A DNA stretch of 42,147 bases, from assembly GCF_001320245.1 (NCBI RefSeq), contig NZ_BCBA01000071.1, forward strand, positions 1 through 42,147, written 5' to 3'. Under the pieces are notes generated by a model. That model was given only the letters and a program-made list of their open reading frames with translations. It was not told where the DNA came from and ran no database searches. This DNA comes from Pseudomonas sp. NBRC 111124. GTDB taxonomy: Bacteria > Pseudomonadota > Gammaproteobacteria > Pseudomonadales > Pseudomonadaceae. Positions 33,587-42,147 of the stretch are shown in pieces. Every line of letters starts with the position of its first letter. Position 1 is the first letter of the stretch. The translations under genes were made by a program, and so were the position numbers.

Positions 33587-35107
33587 TCAAGCCAACAACT
33601 GCAGATCGAGCGTACCCAGGTTCGGTGAAGGGGGCCAGCTATGGCCCCCATCGAAGCTGACCGTTGCAGTCAGCTGCAATTGAGTCCCCACCTTGAGCGC
33701 CTCCAGCCAGGCCTTGGGTACGAACAACGTATCATCACCGCCAATCAGTCGGCTCGTGATGTCACCCTCAGTCACCTTGTAGGCCTCCACTGGATAGGCC
33801 ACCGCCTGCCCATTCAAGTCATGGCCTTTGAGTTCAAACCTGAGCAGATGATCCGTACTGACATAGGTCCACGTCGCGATACGAAAGTGCGCGCTGCCAA
33901 TAACATCACTTAATTTCAGGTAACCCACAATCGCTTCCTTGATCTGCGGAATCGGGAAGTAGGGTATGTAGGCCAATACCTCCACTTGTCGATGCGGAGT
34001 GACCGACTCAAGTACCTGACCATCGAATGTGGCTACCTGATAATAAAAAGGCAACGTTTTGCCAGATTGCATGGCGAGCTTATCCCTAGGGATCAGGAAC
34101 TGCCCCTTGGCGTCCGACTCCGCAATAGTCACCGCACCCAGTTCACCTGGCACGCCCCACTGTAGCGTGAGCGTATCTTCCGGATAGATCTCCGCAGCTT
34201 CAGGCAACATGCCAACCAGGTCACCCGACAATTTTTTCAGATCAAGCGTGAGCGTGGCTCCCGCTCCACTCGCTTTCGGTAGCTCCGGCCACGGTAACTG
34301 CCGAGGAGCAATTTCTGCCGCAACTTCAAGATCGACAATACGTGCACGGGGGCTTTGGTTGCCCGCACGGTCCTTGATCCGGTAATACGCATAGCGCACA
34401 CCGTCCTCGCGGTCACGAATCATCTGGCCATCAAATACCAGCGTCAGTGGGCCGCCAATATCCGCCTGTTTCAGGGTGAGCTCGCCCGCGTACTCTTCAT
34501 CGTTGTGTTTACGGTTCCAGAAGTACGTGATCGTGTCACCTACTTCAGGTGTCTTGTAGCCAGGCACCAAGGCCTGCAACTGATCGTCATTGACTTCCAG
34601 ATAGTGGGCTGTAACGCCGTTGTTCACGACCTCGTCCGGGAACACCAACATGCCTTCATCCCCCCCGAGTACTGGAGCTTCGCGGTCGATTGTCAGCTGC
34701 AATTCCCCCGATCGACCGTGTTCCCCGTTGTAGATCTGAACCTCGTAATAAAGCGTTGGTCTGCCGTGCAACAGGTACTCGGTTCCCACTTCAATGATCA
34801 AATCTGCAGGCAACACAGTCGATGTGAAGGTTTTCGTCGTGTGTACAACGCCATTCCAGTAAAACCTGAGGGTTTCTGGATCATTCTCACTGGGGAGCGA
34901 AATTGGCCACATGGGTATCTCTACACGCAGCGGATCTTCCAATGCGTCAACGGGAAGGAGGTTAGGCTGCCCGTCAGTGATGTCTTCCAGCATCGCCTCC
35001 ACTCTTGGAGGTGCAAATACTTCATTGCGCTGCTGAACCGGCCGACGCCCGAAGAGGCGAAATACCCATGCTTGAAACTGGACCCAATACCGACAAGCAC
35101 TATTCAT
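33587..35107 (-). CDS. Ig-like repeat protein (paralogue of the gene at 37494)
   Basis: 506 residues, not assignable to a named gene. Several all-beta repeats are visible; one contains YYEVQIYNGEHGRSGELQL ending in DREAP, another RYAYYRIKDRAGNQSPRARI. Matching segments occur in the 670-residue protein (FYEIELYSG...LKLRFDRMGP and LIDKAGNKS). No convincing signal peptide: the N-terminus MNSACRYWVQFQAWVFRLFGRR is aromatic and basic. The ATG at 35107 has GGAGAAGG upstream. It follows the autotransporter by 41 nt on the same strand, so they are probably one operon. The function is unknown; adhesion or a structural partner is possible. Confidence 0.8.
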   Translation of the reverse strand: MNSACRYWVQFQAWVFRLFGRRPVQQRNEVFAPPRVEAMLEDITDGQPNLLPVDALEDPLRVEIPMWPISLPSENDPETLRFYWNGVVHTTKTFTSTVLPADLIIEVGTEYLLHGRPTLYYEVQIYNGEHGRSGELQLTIDREAPVLGGDEGMLVFPDEVVNNGVTAHYLEVNDDQLQALVPGYKTPEVGDTITYFWNRKHNDEEYAGELTLKQADIGGPLTLVFDGQMIRDREDGVRYAYYRIKDRAGNQSPRARIVDLEVAAEIAPRQLPWPELPKASGAGATLTLDLKKLSGDLVGMLPEAAEIYPEDTLTLQWGVPGELGAVTIAESDAKGQFLIPRDKLAMQSGKTLPFYYQVATFDGQVLESVTPHRQVEVLAYIPYFPIPQIKEAIVGYLKLSDVIGSAHFRIATWTYVSTDHLLRFELKGHDLNGQAVAYPVEAYKVTEGDITSRLIGGDDTLFVPKAWLEALKVGTQLQLTATVSFDGGHSWPPSPNLGTLDLQLLA

Positions 35108-35148
35108 AACGCCTTCTCCACAAGTGGGCCAGTGGCCAAAGAGATGAC

Positions 35149-37353
35149 TTACCAGCTGTAGTGCACGCCCACGTTGGCCCCCCAGGGCTGCTCGAGCTTG
35201 TCGCCATTGCTGTAATCGAAATCGGCATGCACCTGCCAACGCTCCATCAGCGAAACGGCAACACCCACACCCAGCTCTCCACGCGAACCGGAAAGGTCGT
35301 TGTCGAAACGATGCTGATTGACCTTGACCTGGTTGTTGGTAGCGAACTCATGCACATACGCCATGCGTACATAGGGCTGGGCCACGCGCCCCTCACCCAG
35401 GTCGAAGTTGCGCCCCAGCGTGGCACCCGCCTTGCCCAGGAGTGATTGGGTATCATCATTGCTGGCCTTCAGCCCGTTCTTCATTCGATAACTGTCACCC
35501 TGGATATTGACTGCCGACCATTGGGTGAAAGGCTCGACGAAATAACCATCATCCAGTGGAATGTGACGGCCGAACTCCAACGAAGCACCTACGCCCATGT
35601 TGTCGTAGCTGCCCTTGGTGCGCGTACCGTCGCTCAGATTGACCTTGGCATCGTTGTCGAAACGGTTGAGTTTCACCACGCCGTCGAAGTAATAGCCACT
35701 GACTGCGTCCAACCAGGTCGCGTAAAGGCCGAGGTAGTAGCTTTTCACCTCGCCAGAGGCGCCCCTCGCAACGTTGAGGTCCGACGTGCTGTAACCTGCC
35801 AAGGCCCCTGCCAGCCACTGCCCGTCCCCCCACGGCAAGGGCGCATCCGCCCCCAGCGAAACACCCTGCTGGTTCTGCGAATAGGCCACGCCCGAAGATT
35901 CGGATACGTTGTACTTGTTGCCGTAGCTGCGCATCCAGGCGCCAGATTTACGCTCATCCAGGCGCAACTCGCCCATGCGGCTGCGCAGCGAACTGAGCTC
36001 GCCGTACCAAACGGTAGGGGCGGTGCCGAACAGCGCCAGCGCAGCGCCAGTGCCAGGGCTGATGATCTTTCGCGACCCATCCAGGTACCAGTCGTTACCG
36101 CGCTGTTGCAGCTCATAGGAAAATGCCCCCAAGTCAACCGGGCCATTGACCAGCGAGAACTGTGCATCACCCGCATCGGCATGCACGATATGCAATGAGT
36201 TCTCGCTTGCCGGCTCGTTGCCACTGCTTCCCACCAGCAAACTGTGACTACCGGTGGCATTCCCGATCTTCAGGAAGTCGGTTTCTCCCGTGGCAAAATC
36301 CGCATCCATGATGAACGTGCCATTGCCGCTCAGTGTGCCCAGTTCCAGGGTAAGGAACTGCTTTGGCTCGCCCAGGCTGACCACACCGCCATTCATGGCC
36401 AGGCTGCCGACCTGGCTGTCCTCGACCATGTTCCAGCGCCCTTGGTTGTTGAGGGCAAGCCCCGCAACGTTCTCCAGCCGACCGGTCAGGCTTGCCTGGT
36501 TATCCAGGGTCAGATTGGCGGTAGAGCCTGCTTCTGCGCGCACGTCGCCTTGGAAGTGACTACCGTCGACGCGCATGTCTGCCCGTGAGCTGCCAACCAC
36601 TTCCAGCAAGGTGCCGTTGCCTGCGACCAGGCTGGACCCAGGCCCCACGACAATGTCAGCCTCGGCACCTGGCAGCTCTGCACGACCGACAAGAATCGCC
36701 GGACCGTCCAGGCCCTCAACGCGCGTGCCTTGCAAGTTGATGCTGGCGGCACCCGTAGCCGTCGAGCCATTCACCCGCAGCCCCGCACCAGTGCCAGTGA
36801 TGGTGCTGTCCTGAGCATTGAGCGTGCCGCCTTTGAACATATCCACCGCAGGACGGCCTTCACCGGTAGCGACCAGCGTGCTGCGGGTGACATTCAACGT
36901 GGAGTCCTGGCTGATATAGGCAGCGCCAAGGTTGCCCTGCACATGGCTATCACTCACGGTTGCACTCGCACCGTTGCCATTGCCATCGTGGTTGAGCCGC
37001 ACACCGTAGGAGTCGGCGATGATCGTGGCACCGTTGCTGATGCTGGCGCTGCTGCTGCCCGCCAGGTCAACCCCGTTGCGCACACTGCCGGAGTTCACGG
37101 TGCCGCCATTCATGTTGAAGGTGGCACCGGAGCGCAGGAGCACATAGCCCATGTCTGCTCCAATGGCATTCAAGGTGGCGCCGGGCTTCAGCTCGTAGTC
37201 ATCGGTCGGGGTGCCCGCTCCAATGGTGCGCTGCCCTTCAACCTGGGAAAGCGCCTGGGCATGGCTAGCGATTGCCAGCGTCAACGGCGCCAGCAATGCC
37301 CAGGCCATGAAACGCTGGGGACGGATGTTGACACCAAGGGTGCAAAAAGACAT
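35149..37353 (-). CDS. Autotransporter (pertactin-like passenger, type Va)
   Basis: 734-residue classical autotransporter. The signal peptide ends near residue 34 (LAPLTLAIASHAQA, cut before LSQ), preceded by an N-terminal extension common in the family. The passenger (~35-430) is a beta-helix of short Gly/Asn/Thr-rich repeats such as STLNVTRSTLVATGEGRPAVDMFKG, like pertactin. The linker (~450, WYGELSSLRSRMGELRLDERKSGAWMRSYG) leads to the outer-membrane barrel, which ends VGVHYSW with a terminal aromatic residue. The ATG at 37353 has GAGG 10-14 nt upstream; Met16 is an alternative. No protease triad was seen, so adhesion is more likely than proteolysis. Confidence 0.9.
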   Translation of the reverse strand: MSFCTLGVNIRPQRFMAWALLAPLTLAIASHAQALSQVEGQRTIGAGTPTDDYELKPGATLNAIGADMGYVLLRSGATFNMNGGTVNSGSVRNGVDLAGSSSASISNGATIIADSYGVRLNHDGNGNGASATVSDSHVQGNLGAAYISQDSTLNVTRSTLVATGEGRPAVDMFKGGTLNAQDSTITGTGAGLRVNGSTATGAASINLQGTRVEGLDGPAILVGRAELPGAEADIVVGPGSSLVAGNGTLLEVVGSSRADMRVDGSHFQGDVRAEAGSTANLTLDNQASLTGRLENVAGLALNNQGRWNMVEDSQVGSLAMNGGVVSLGEPKQFLTLELGTLSGNGTFIMDADFATGETDFLKIGNATGSHSLLVGSSGNEPASENSLHIVHADAGDAQFSLVNGPVDLGAFSYELQQRGNDWYLDGSRKIISPGTGAALALFGTAPTVWYGELSSLRSRMGELRLDERKSGAWMRSYGNKYNVSESSGVAYSQNQQGVSLGADAPLPWGDGQWLAGALAGYSTSDLNVARGASGEVKSYYLGLYATWLDAVSGYYFDGVVKLNRFDNDAKVNLSDGTRTKGSYDNMGVGASLEFGRHIPLDDGYFVEPFTQWSAVNIQGDSYRMKNGLKASNDDTQSLLGKAGATLGRNFDLGEGRVAQPYVRMAYVHEFATNNQVKVNQHRFDNDLSGSRGELGVGVAVSLMERWQVHADFDYSNGDKLEQPWGANVGVHYSW

Positions 37354-37493
37354 GGGGCAATTACCTCAATCTGGCGGCCTCTGTGTCGAAGTGGCCGCCC
37401 ATGGCGAATGAAGTTCGCGAAACTACGCCTCAATTTCCGAAGTTTATGTAGGAATAGTCTGATTGCGACTGGCTACTCCTAAGCAAAAAGGAC

Positions 37494-39506
37494 CTAGGGC
37501 AAGTCGCAAGGATCAGTGGTGCCATGCATTGCAAACTTCGCCATGCCCTCGTCCGAAATCACCGGCACTCGCTTCCCGGAAGCCGTCAAGGCTGACTCGA
37601 ATTCATAACGCACAAAGCCGCGACCACTATGGTCATTGCTATCGAATTCGTAGATTGGCAGCACGTAGTCTTCATAGGGGATTCGCCAATTGAAACCGGT
37701 GACAGGGTAATTCACACCCAACGTGATTTCCTCGTCCCAGTCGATGACCTCGTCATCACCCGAAGTACTGTGCAATGCCCACCAGTAAAGATGCACCGTA
37801 CTTCCGTCCGTCAATCCATACTGGCTGAGGTCTTCCACGGTGACGAGGATAGCGGGCGGAATCGAAGGATCTGCGGGTACATCCAGTGCGCTACACGTCA
37901 TCCATCCGCTTGCATTGACGCCCACAAATTCAGGGGCATCGGGATGAATGACAATCGCATTAACCACAACGCCCTGTTTTCCTGAGATGCCCTTGTTGGG
38001 CACGGTGGTGCGTTTGATTTCATAATGAACCGGCACCGTCGTATTGCCGGTTCGATTAATATACTCCCACAGAATCTCTATCGAACGCAGATCACCGGCT
38101 TTGTCGGTGTCGAGGACTGTATAATCGACGCCAACGATGTGCTCGCCCCCCCAGAAGAACTGCACCTCATCATCTTCCATGAGCCCTTCATAGAGCTCGA
38201 ACTCCAAACTTGCATCCAACTGATCATGTTCCGGGCCCAAGAGGTCAGGTGTTGTTGAGCCCTGCCCATATACATGGGGTAATGGCAAACGCGGATTGAC
38301 AGGATCAGGCCATTCTGGATCTGGATCCGGCCCCGGATCAACAGGCCCGATCATTTCAAAGTTCACATCCACGACGGTAAAGGCATCACCTTGAGTCTCG
38401 ATACCGCGCCGTACCTGATAACTGACGTTTACACCTTTTGTGCCCACTTCCGGCTGGCCGTATTGTTCGCGGACAACGGCTGAATCGACCGAAACAGGTA
38501 TCGGGAAGGCGCCAAGCCCAATGGGCCTCCACCCCAGATCTTGAATTCCCCAACGTGGGTTGAACTCATCGGTAGATTTGAAGTTTGTGATATCGGGGAT
38601 CTCAATGATGATCCCCTGCATCGCGTCTTCACGGTCGACCAGACCATCTTGGGCCAATGGCACCTCTGGAGGCAGCAAGACGGTAGGCAAGGCACCGAGT
38701 GTGATCGATACCTTTGTCAGCAGAGAAAGCAAACTCTTGTTCCCTGCCTTGTCGATCAACAGGTAGGCCACCCAGGCCTCTCCATCGCCAAGCGCCTGGA
38801 GGGACGCCTGACGCACAGGGAGCTTTTGGTCCGCTTGGGTCACTGGCGCGTCGCCTTCGGGCGGCAGGGTAGGCTCGCCTTCCGGGATCTCCTTGCTGAT
38901 CCACCAAAACACCTGATCGCCCGTTGCCCTATCGGAATAATCTGGCAGCGTCAGCTCAATACTGCCCACGTTAGCGTCGGTGATGACCGGGAGTGATGGC
39001 ACTTCTTTGGGTGGCTGCCCCTCATTCGGGCCCATGCGATCGAAACGCAGCTTCAGGGTATCTGACGGCTGGGGCGGAACACCGCTATAGAGTTCGATCT
39101 CATAGAAAAACAGATGATCGCCATCGGCCAAGTAACTTTGATCATGCTTGTCCAACTTGACAGGAAGCGGGAATTTACTTGCATCACCCGCTGCAAATTG
39201 CCCACTATAAATTTCTTCTTTTGGCCCCGCAGTGCCAATTTGATGATAAACATACAGCGCATCGAATTCACCAGGAGGCGGCGCCAGATTCCACTTGTAG
39301 ATTTCGATAACGAGATCTTTCGCTGGGTCCTTCAAAATGTCTGCCCAGAGCGTTCCATCCGCTGCGTCCGCCAATGCGCTCGGATCCACGCGCGGTGCCG
39401 AATCAGCCAGCGCGCAGGCGTTGCGCTGCATGCCGTCTCGCTTCTGTTTCCGATTTTCACGGCGATTCAATTCTGCTTTACTGAAGATTCTGCCAAACCG
39501 ACTCAT
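37494..39506 (-). CDS. Large Ig-like repeat protein (paralogue of the gene at 33587)
   Basis: 670 residues, unrecognised. After a basic N-terminus with no signal peptide (MSRFGRIFSKAELNRRENRK) come several Ig-like beta units: DHLFFYEIELYSGVPPQPSD then LKLRFDRMGP near 150-185, AYLLIDKAGNKSLLSLLTKV near 260, DDEVQFFWGGEHIVGVDYTV near 450, and STVHLYWWALHSTSGDDEV near 590. A proline/aspartate linker (PVDPGPDPDPEWPDP) lies near 390-405. These units resemble those of the 506-residue protein. The ATG at 39506 has GGAG 9 nt upstream; earlier residues to 39632 are not protein-like. It begins 144 nt after an RHS terminator, so it has its own promoter. Confidence 0.8.
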   Translation of the reverse strand: MSRFGRIFSKAELNRRENRKQKRDGMQRNACALADSAPRVDPSALADAADGTLWADILKDPAKDLVIEIYKWNLAPPPGEFDALYVYHQIGTAGPKEEIYSGQFAAGDASKFPLPVKLDKHDQSYLADGDHLFFYEIELYSGVPPQPSDTLKLRFDRMGPNEGQPPKEVPSLPVITDANVGSIELTLPDYSDRATGDQVFWWISKEIPEGEPTLPPEGDAPVTQADQKLPVRQASLQALGDGEAWVAYLLIDKAGNKSLLSLLTKVSITLGALPTVLLPPEVPLAQDGLVDREDAMQGIIIEIPDITNFKSTDEFNPRWGIQDLGWRPIGLGAFPIPVSVDSAVVREQYGQPEVGTKGVNVSYQVRRGIETQGDAFTVVDVNFEMIGPVDPGPDPDPEWPDPVNPRLPLPHVYGQGSTTPDLLGPEHDQLDASLEFELYEGLMEDDEVQFFWGGEHIVGVDYTVLDTDKAGDLRSIEILWEYINRTGNTTVPVHYEIKRTTVPNKGISGKQGVVVNAIVIHPDAPEFVGVNASGWMTCSALDVPADPSIPPAILVTVEDLSQYGLTDGSTVHLYWWALHSTSGDDEVIDWDEEITLGVNYPVTGFNWRIPYEDYVLPIYEFDSNDHSGRGFVRYEFESALTASGKRVPVISDEGMAKFAMHGTTDPCDLP

Positions 39507-39652
39507 GGGTATTGCTCCGGTGGTGGAGGTTGAAGAATCACGTGCTCCAATCTGACCCCACTCCGCCCCTATCACAACTAGCAGTTTTATCAGCTTGACA
39601 AAACTGGACAACAGCAAACGCACCACGTCCATTGCGGGAACGATGACACAAT

Positions 39653-39718
39653 AAAAAACCGCTATCCCTCGCCTGCCAGTGCATCCAATGATGACACCGT
39701 ACAGTCGAGAAATAGCGG
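39653..39718 (-). terminator. Terminator of the RHS gene
   Basis: On the minus strand CCGCTATTTCTCG (39718-39706) pairs with CGAGGGATAGCGG (39671-39659), 13 pairs including two U-G, across a ~34-nt loop, and is followed by TTTTTTATT. It begins 52 nt after the RHS stop. It shows that the RHS transcript is meant to end here, before the Ig-like gene. Confidence 0.75.
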
Positions 39719-39770
39719 CACATTCAGAATGTCAACTAATTCATTCACAGCCTGTCAAGATGGGCGGACT

Positions 39771-42147
39771 TCAGGCAGATGCATCATTAGCTGACTGACT
39801 GATCAAACGGTCTGTAGCATCATAACCATAATCGCTGACGCGGCCATCAGGCAGCGACACGTGACTCAATCGCCCAAAGACATCGTAGTCCAGCTTCCGA
39901 AGCTGCTCATCCACCGTGAGGTTACCATCTTCGTCATACTCAAGTGCAACATGAGATGGGTAGTCCTCATGCGTATTGGTAAAGGACGTGAGCTGCGCAG
40001 GATCCTGTGAGTTTTCAAAAAAATAGCTCGCCACATTCTTGAGCTCGACCGCACCTGAAGCATCGAAGAAACGCGTGGTGACAAACGTGATGTTGTCCAC
40101 TTCGTCAAACTCAAAGTCTTGGCTATTGATGGTCTTGCCGTAAGGATCCTCCGGCCGCAACGCCCCCTTGCAGGTATAACTAATGAGCCGAGCGCGCGGG
40201 TCATAGCCATAGTGCTCCTCACGCAAGGTCGCGTTATTACCCAGCAGTTTTCGCTCCACCAGTGCGTCACAGCCATCATAACGCTGCACCAGGACTTGAA
40301 CTTCGCCCGGCATCCGGAAGGTACGTTCACACTCCCGATGAAAATCGTCGTAACTCAAAATCGTCTCTAGCCATTGCTCACCCTCGGTGGTCTTGAAGCT
40401 GCGCGTGCGCCCCAATTCGTCGTAGGTGAACACGGCATGCGTGTTGCCAAGTGACGTCTTTATCAAGCGCCCCGCCGCGTCGTATTCATAATGCTGCCTG
40501 GCACCCAGAACATCGGTGTAGCACAGATCACGTGCACGCAGGCTTTTTTCATAGTGCATTTCATAGGGCTCGATGCCTCCGTCAGAGCGACTTTCATAGC
40601 GAAGCTCGCCGGTGCTGAAGTACTTGCGCTCCATGACCAGACCGTTTTCAACACACTTCATCAGTCGTGCATTCTTCGGGTCGTAATCAAAACTGGCGTC
40701 CACCCCAACCGAACGCCGGACGACGGGCTCTTCAGACAGCTGTGGAACATACTCGTAGTCGATCAGAAAACCCTTGGGTGTCTTCACGTGGCTAGGATTA
40801 AGTTGGCCGTTCTCATACAGATAGTGCTTGATACGACCGCCGGTGACGGACGTGATCATGCGGCCAAGCCCATCAAACACCTGCTCGCCCAACAGCTTCC
40901 CATTCACCGATATCCTGATCGGCTTATCCTCATCGGTATAAAGCGCATAGTCGCGCAATACCACACTGTTGTCCGCCAGTGTATGCTTGACAAGCCGATC
41001 AAACGCATCGTACTCGAAGCGTGTAATCGCTTGACGCCCATCAACCTCGCGTGCGGTACGCCCCAGGCCATCGTAATAATAACGATGCAGACTTTCCTGA
41101 ACGCCATCCAGACGCACGCGTTGCACCTGTACAGGTTTGTCGAACGCATTCAGCCAGGTGATGTTCTTGCCACTTTTGAACTTGCCATCTTTCGTCTGCG
41201 TCCAGATGGTCTGGATTGGCCTTTTCCCCGATGCCACTGTGCCAATCAGGTCCGTCACCTCGTAATGCCAGACGTCGTCAGGGCCAATTTCACAATATTG
41301 TTGGCCCCAGGCATCGAACCGCATCTTACTGGAAAGCACCAGGTCTTTATCCCCTAGCCAGTCATATTCATCCTCGGCAATCAGATTGCCCAGCGGATCG
41401 AAGTGAGCTTCATAGTTGACCCGGAACGTGTCCTGACGCGAGTGTTCCGTCGCATCGGCGTCATACCGCTCGGTTTTGACAACTTTGTTGCTTCCATTGA
41501 CATAGGTTTGCGTGGCCACGCCCTTCACGTCATACTCAATCTGGCTGGCTTGTTGGCCCAGTGTGGAAGTGAGGTAGTATTCGTAACGGCGAGAGGCAAC
41601 ATACTCAGGGTCATCAGGTGACACGGTCTCTTTCACGACGCGGCGCAACCCATCATACGCATAGGCGATTTTTACGTCGTTATCATCACGGTTAAGCATG
41701 GGTTCACCTATCAACACCGAATGCTGAACCTTAATCTCCTTGCTGGAGTCGCGTAACTGCCCTCCCTCCATCGCTTCGCCATGGTCATAGCCGATAACAG
41801 TCTGAGTTTCTTCAAGTATCGGATGTGCCTGTTCAGTCAAAAGATCGTAGTCATACGTGACCAGCGTCTCATGCTTATTTCGCACAACCTTCTTGCTTTC
41901 GATACGCCCATGACGCAAGTTATCCAATGTCGATCGGATATACACGTAGCTTGTTTCACTCAACAGCTCTCCGTGCTCCAAGCTACCCTCGTACAGGCCC
42001 TCACGCTCCACTTCCAGCCAGTACTCGCCCAGCTTGCGTCTGAGTATCCTATTGCGTTTGGAGACGATACTGTCTATTGCCGCATAACGATAATCCTTGA
42101 CCAGCACGCTGGCCTGCCCTTCCACACCATTCGCCTTGCTCGGTGTA
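39771..42147 (-). CDS. RHS/YD-repeat protein, 3' part (5' end beyond the window)
   Basis: The last 791 residues of a larger protein; the frame is open to the right edge, so the start is outside. Many YD repeats of the form YDxxGRxxx are present (YDGLGRTAREVDG, YDAFDRLVKHTL, YEYDAAGRLIKTSLG, TYDELGRTRSFKT, YDVFGRLSHVSLPDG). Such chains form a beta-cage shell in RHS and Tc toxins. It ends YDATDRLISQSANDASA, immediately after a YD repeat, without the RHS-core (PxGxxGGxN, DPxG) or any toxin domain. A terminator follows, so this end looks natural. In some pseudomonads the core plus toxin is encoded by separate small genes; none is in this window. Confidence 0.88.
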   Translation of the reverse strand, partial: TPSKANGVEGQASVLVKDYRYAAIDSIVSKRNRILRRKLGEYWLEVEREGLYEGSLEHGELLSETSYVYIRSTLDNLRHGRIESKKVVRNKHETLVTYDYDLLTEQAHPILEETQTVIGYDHGEAMEGGQLRDSSKEIKVQHSVLIGEPMLNRDDNDVKIAYAYDGLRRVVKETVSPDDPEYVASRRYEYYLTSTLGQQASQIEYDVKGVATQTYVNGSNKVVKTERYDADATEHSRQDTFRVNYEAHFDPLGNLIAEDEYDWLGDKDLVLSSKMRFDAWGQQYCEIGPDDVWHYEVTDLIGTVASGKRPIQTIWTQTKDGKFKSGKNITWLNAFDKPVQVQRVRLDGVQESLHRYYYDGLGRTAREVDGRQAITRFEYDAFDRLVKHTLADNSVVLRDYALYTDEDKPIRISVNGKLLGEQVFDGLGRMITSVTGGRIKHYLYENGQLNPSHVKTPKGFLIDYEYVPQLSEEPVVRRSVGVDASFDYDPKNARLMKCVENGLVMERKYFSTGELRYESRSDGGIEPYEMHYEKSLRARDLCYTDVLGARQHYEYDAAGRLIKTSLGNTHAVFTYDELGRTRSFKTTEGEQWLETILSYDDFHRECERTFRMPGEVQVLVQRYDGCDALVERKLLGNNATLREEHYGYDPRARLISYTCKGALRPEDPYGKTINSQDFEFDEVDNITFVTTRFFDASGAVELKNVASYFFENSQDPAQLTSFTNTHEDYPSHVALEYDEDGNLTVDEQLRKLDYDVFGRLSHVSLPDGRVSDYGYDATDRLISQSANDASA

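Overview
The window looks like a chromosome segment of a fluorescent Pseudomonas, most likely the P. putida group. The basis is the gene order (tatD-holB-tmk-mltG-pabC-fabF-acpP-fabG-fabD-plsX-rpmF-yceD, then maf, sppA, a HAD phosphatase, rluC, rne, murB, a low-molecular-weight phosphatase, kdsB, ycaR, lpxK, exbD, exbB and comEC), which I know from P. aeruginosa PA2959-PA2984. The ~1090-residue RNase E with its Arg/Glu-rich repeats and the high GC of the left two thirds fit this. The species is inferred from recall of proteins, not from a search.

Left part (1-27.4 kb) is housekeeping. A minus-strand run from yceD (9860) to tatD (65) makes the phospholipid precursor and type II fatty acid enzymes, ACP, ribosomal protein L32, the PLP lyase of folate synthesis, a septal/peptidoglycan terminase, dTMP kinase and the clamp-loader delta' subunit. 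acpP has a strong terminator after it and fabF has its own leader with an inverted repeat. Convergent to this lie maf (yceF) and a minus-strand trio rluC-HAD-sppA. rne reads rightwards from a good sigma70-type promoter with a ~740-nt structured leader. It ends at a perfect bidirectional terminator shared with an eight-gene minus-strand run, comEC-exbB-exbD-lpxK-ycaR-kdsB-ptp-murB (envelope synthesis, proton-motive-force transport, DNA uptake), mostly with overlapping stop and start codons. Then come a DUF2062 membrane protein, a YadGH-type ABC exporter and a GstB-like glutathione transferase.

Right part (27.4-42.1 kb) is mosaic. Around the fatty-acid oxidation gene fadE and its small partner lie genes of visibly lower GC: an unrecognised 469-residue protein, a pilin-plus-chaperone pair with no usher, an autotransporter followed at 41 nt by a 506-residue Ig-like protein, a second, 670-residue Ig-like protein that looks like a paralogue of the first, and the 3' part of an RHS/YD-repeat gene running off the right edge.

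The RHS protein stops, with its own terminator, before any RHS core or toxin domain. The most interesting unexplained structure is this 33.5-42.1 kb block: a core-less RHS shell, two related Ig-like proteins without obvious signal peptides, and an autotransporter, all on one strand. No RNA gene, insertion sequence or CRISPR array was seen.
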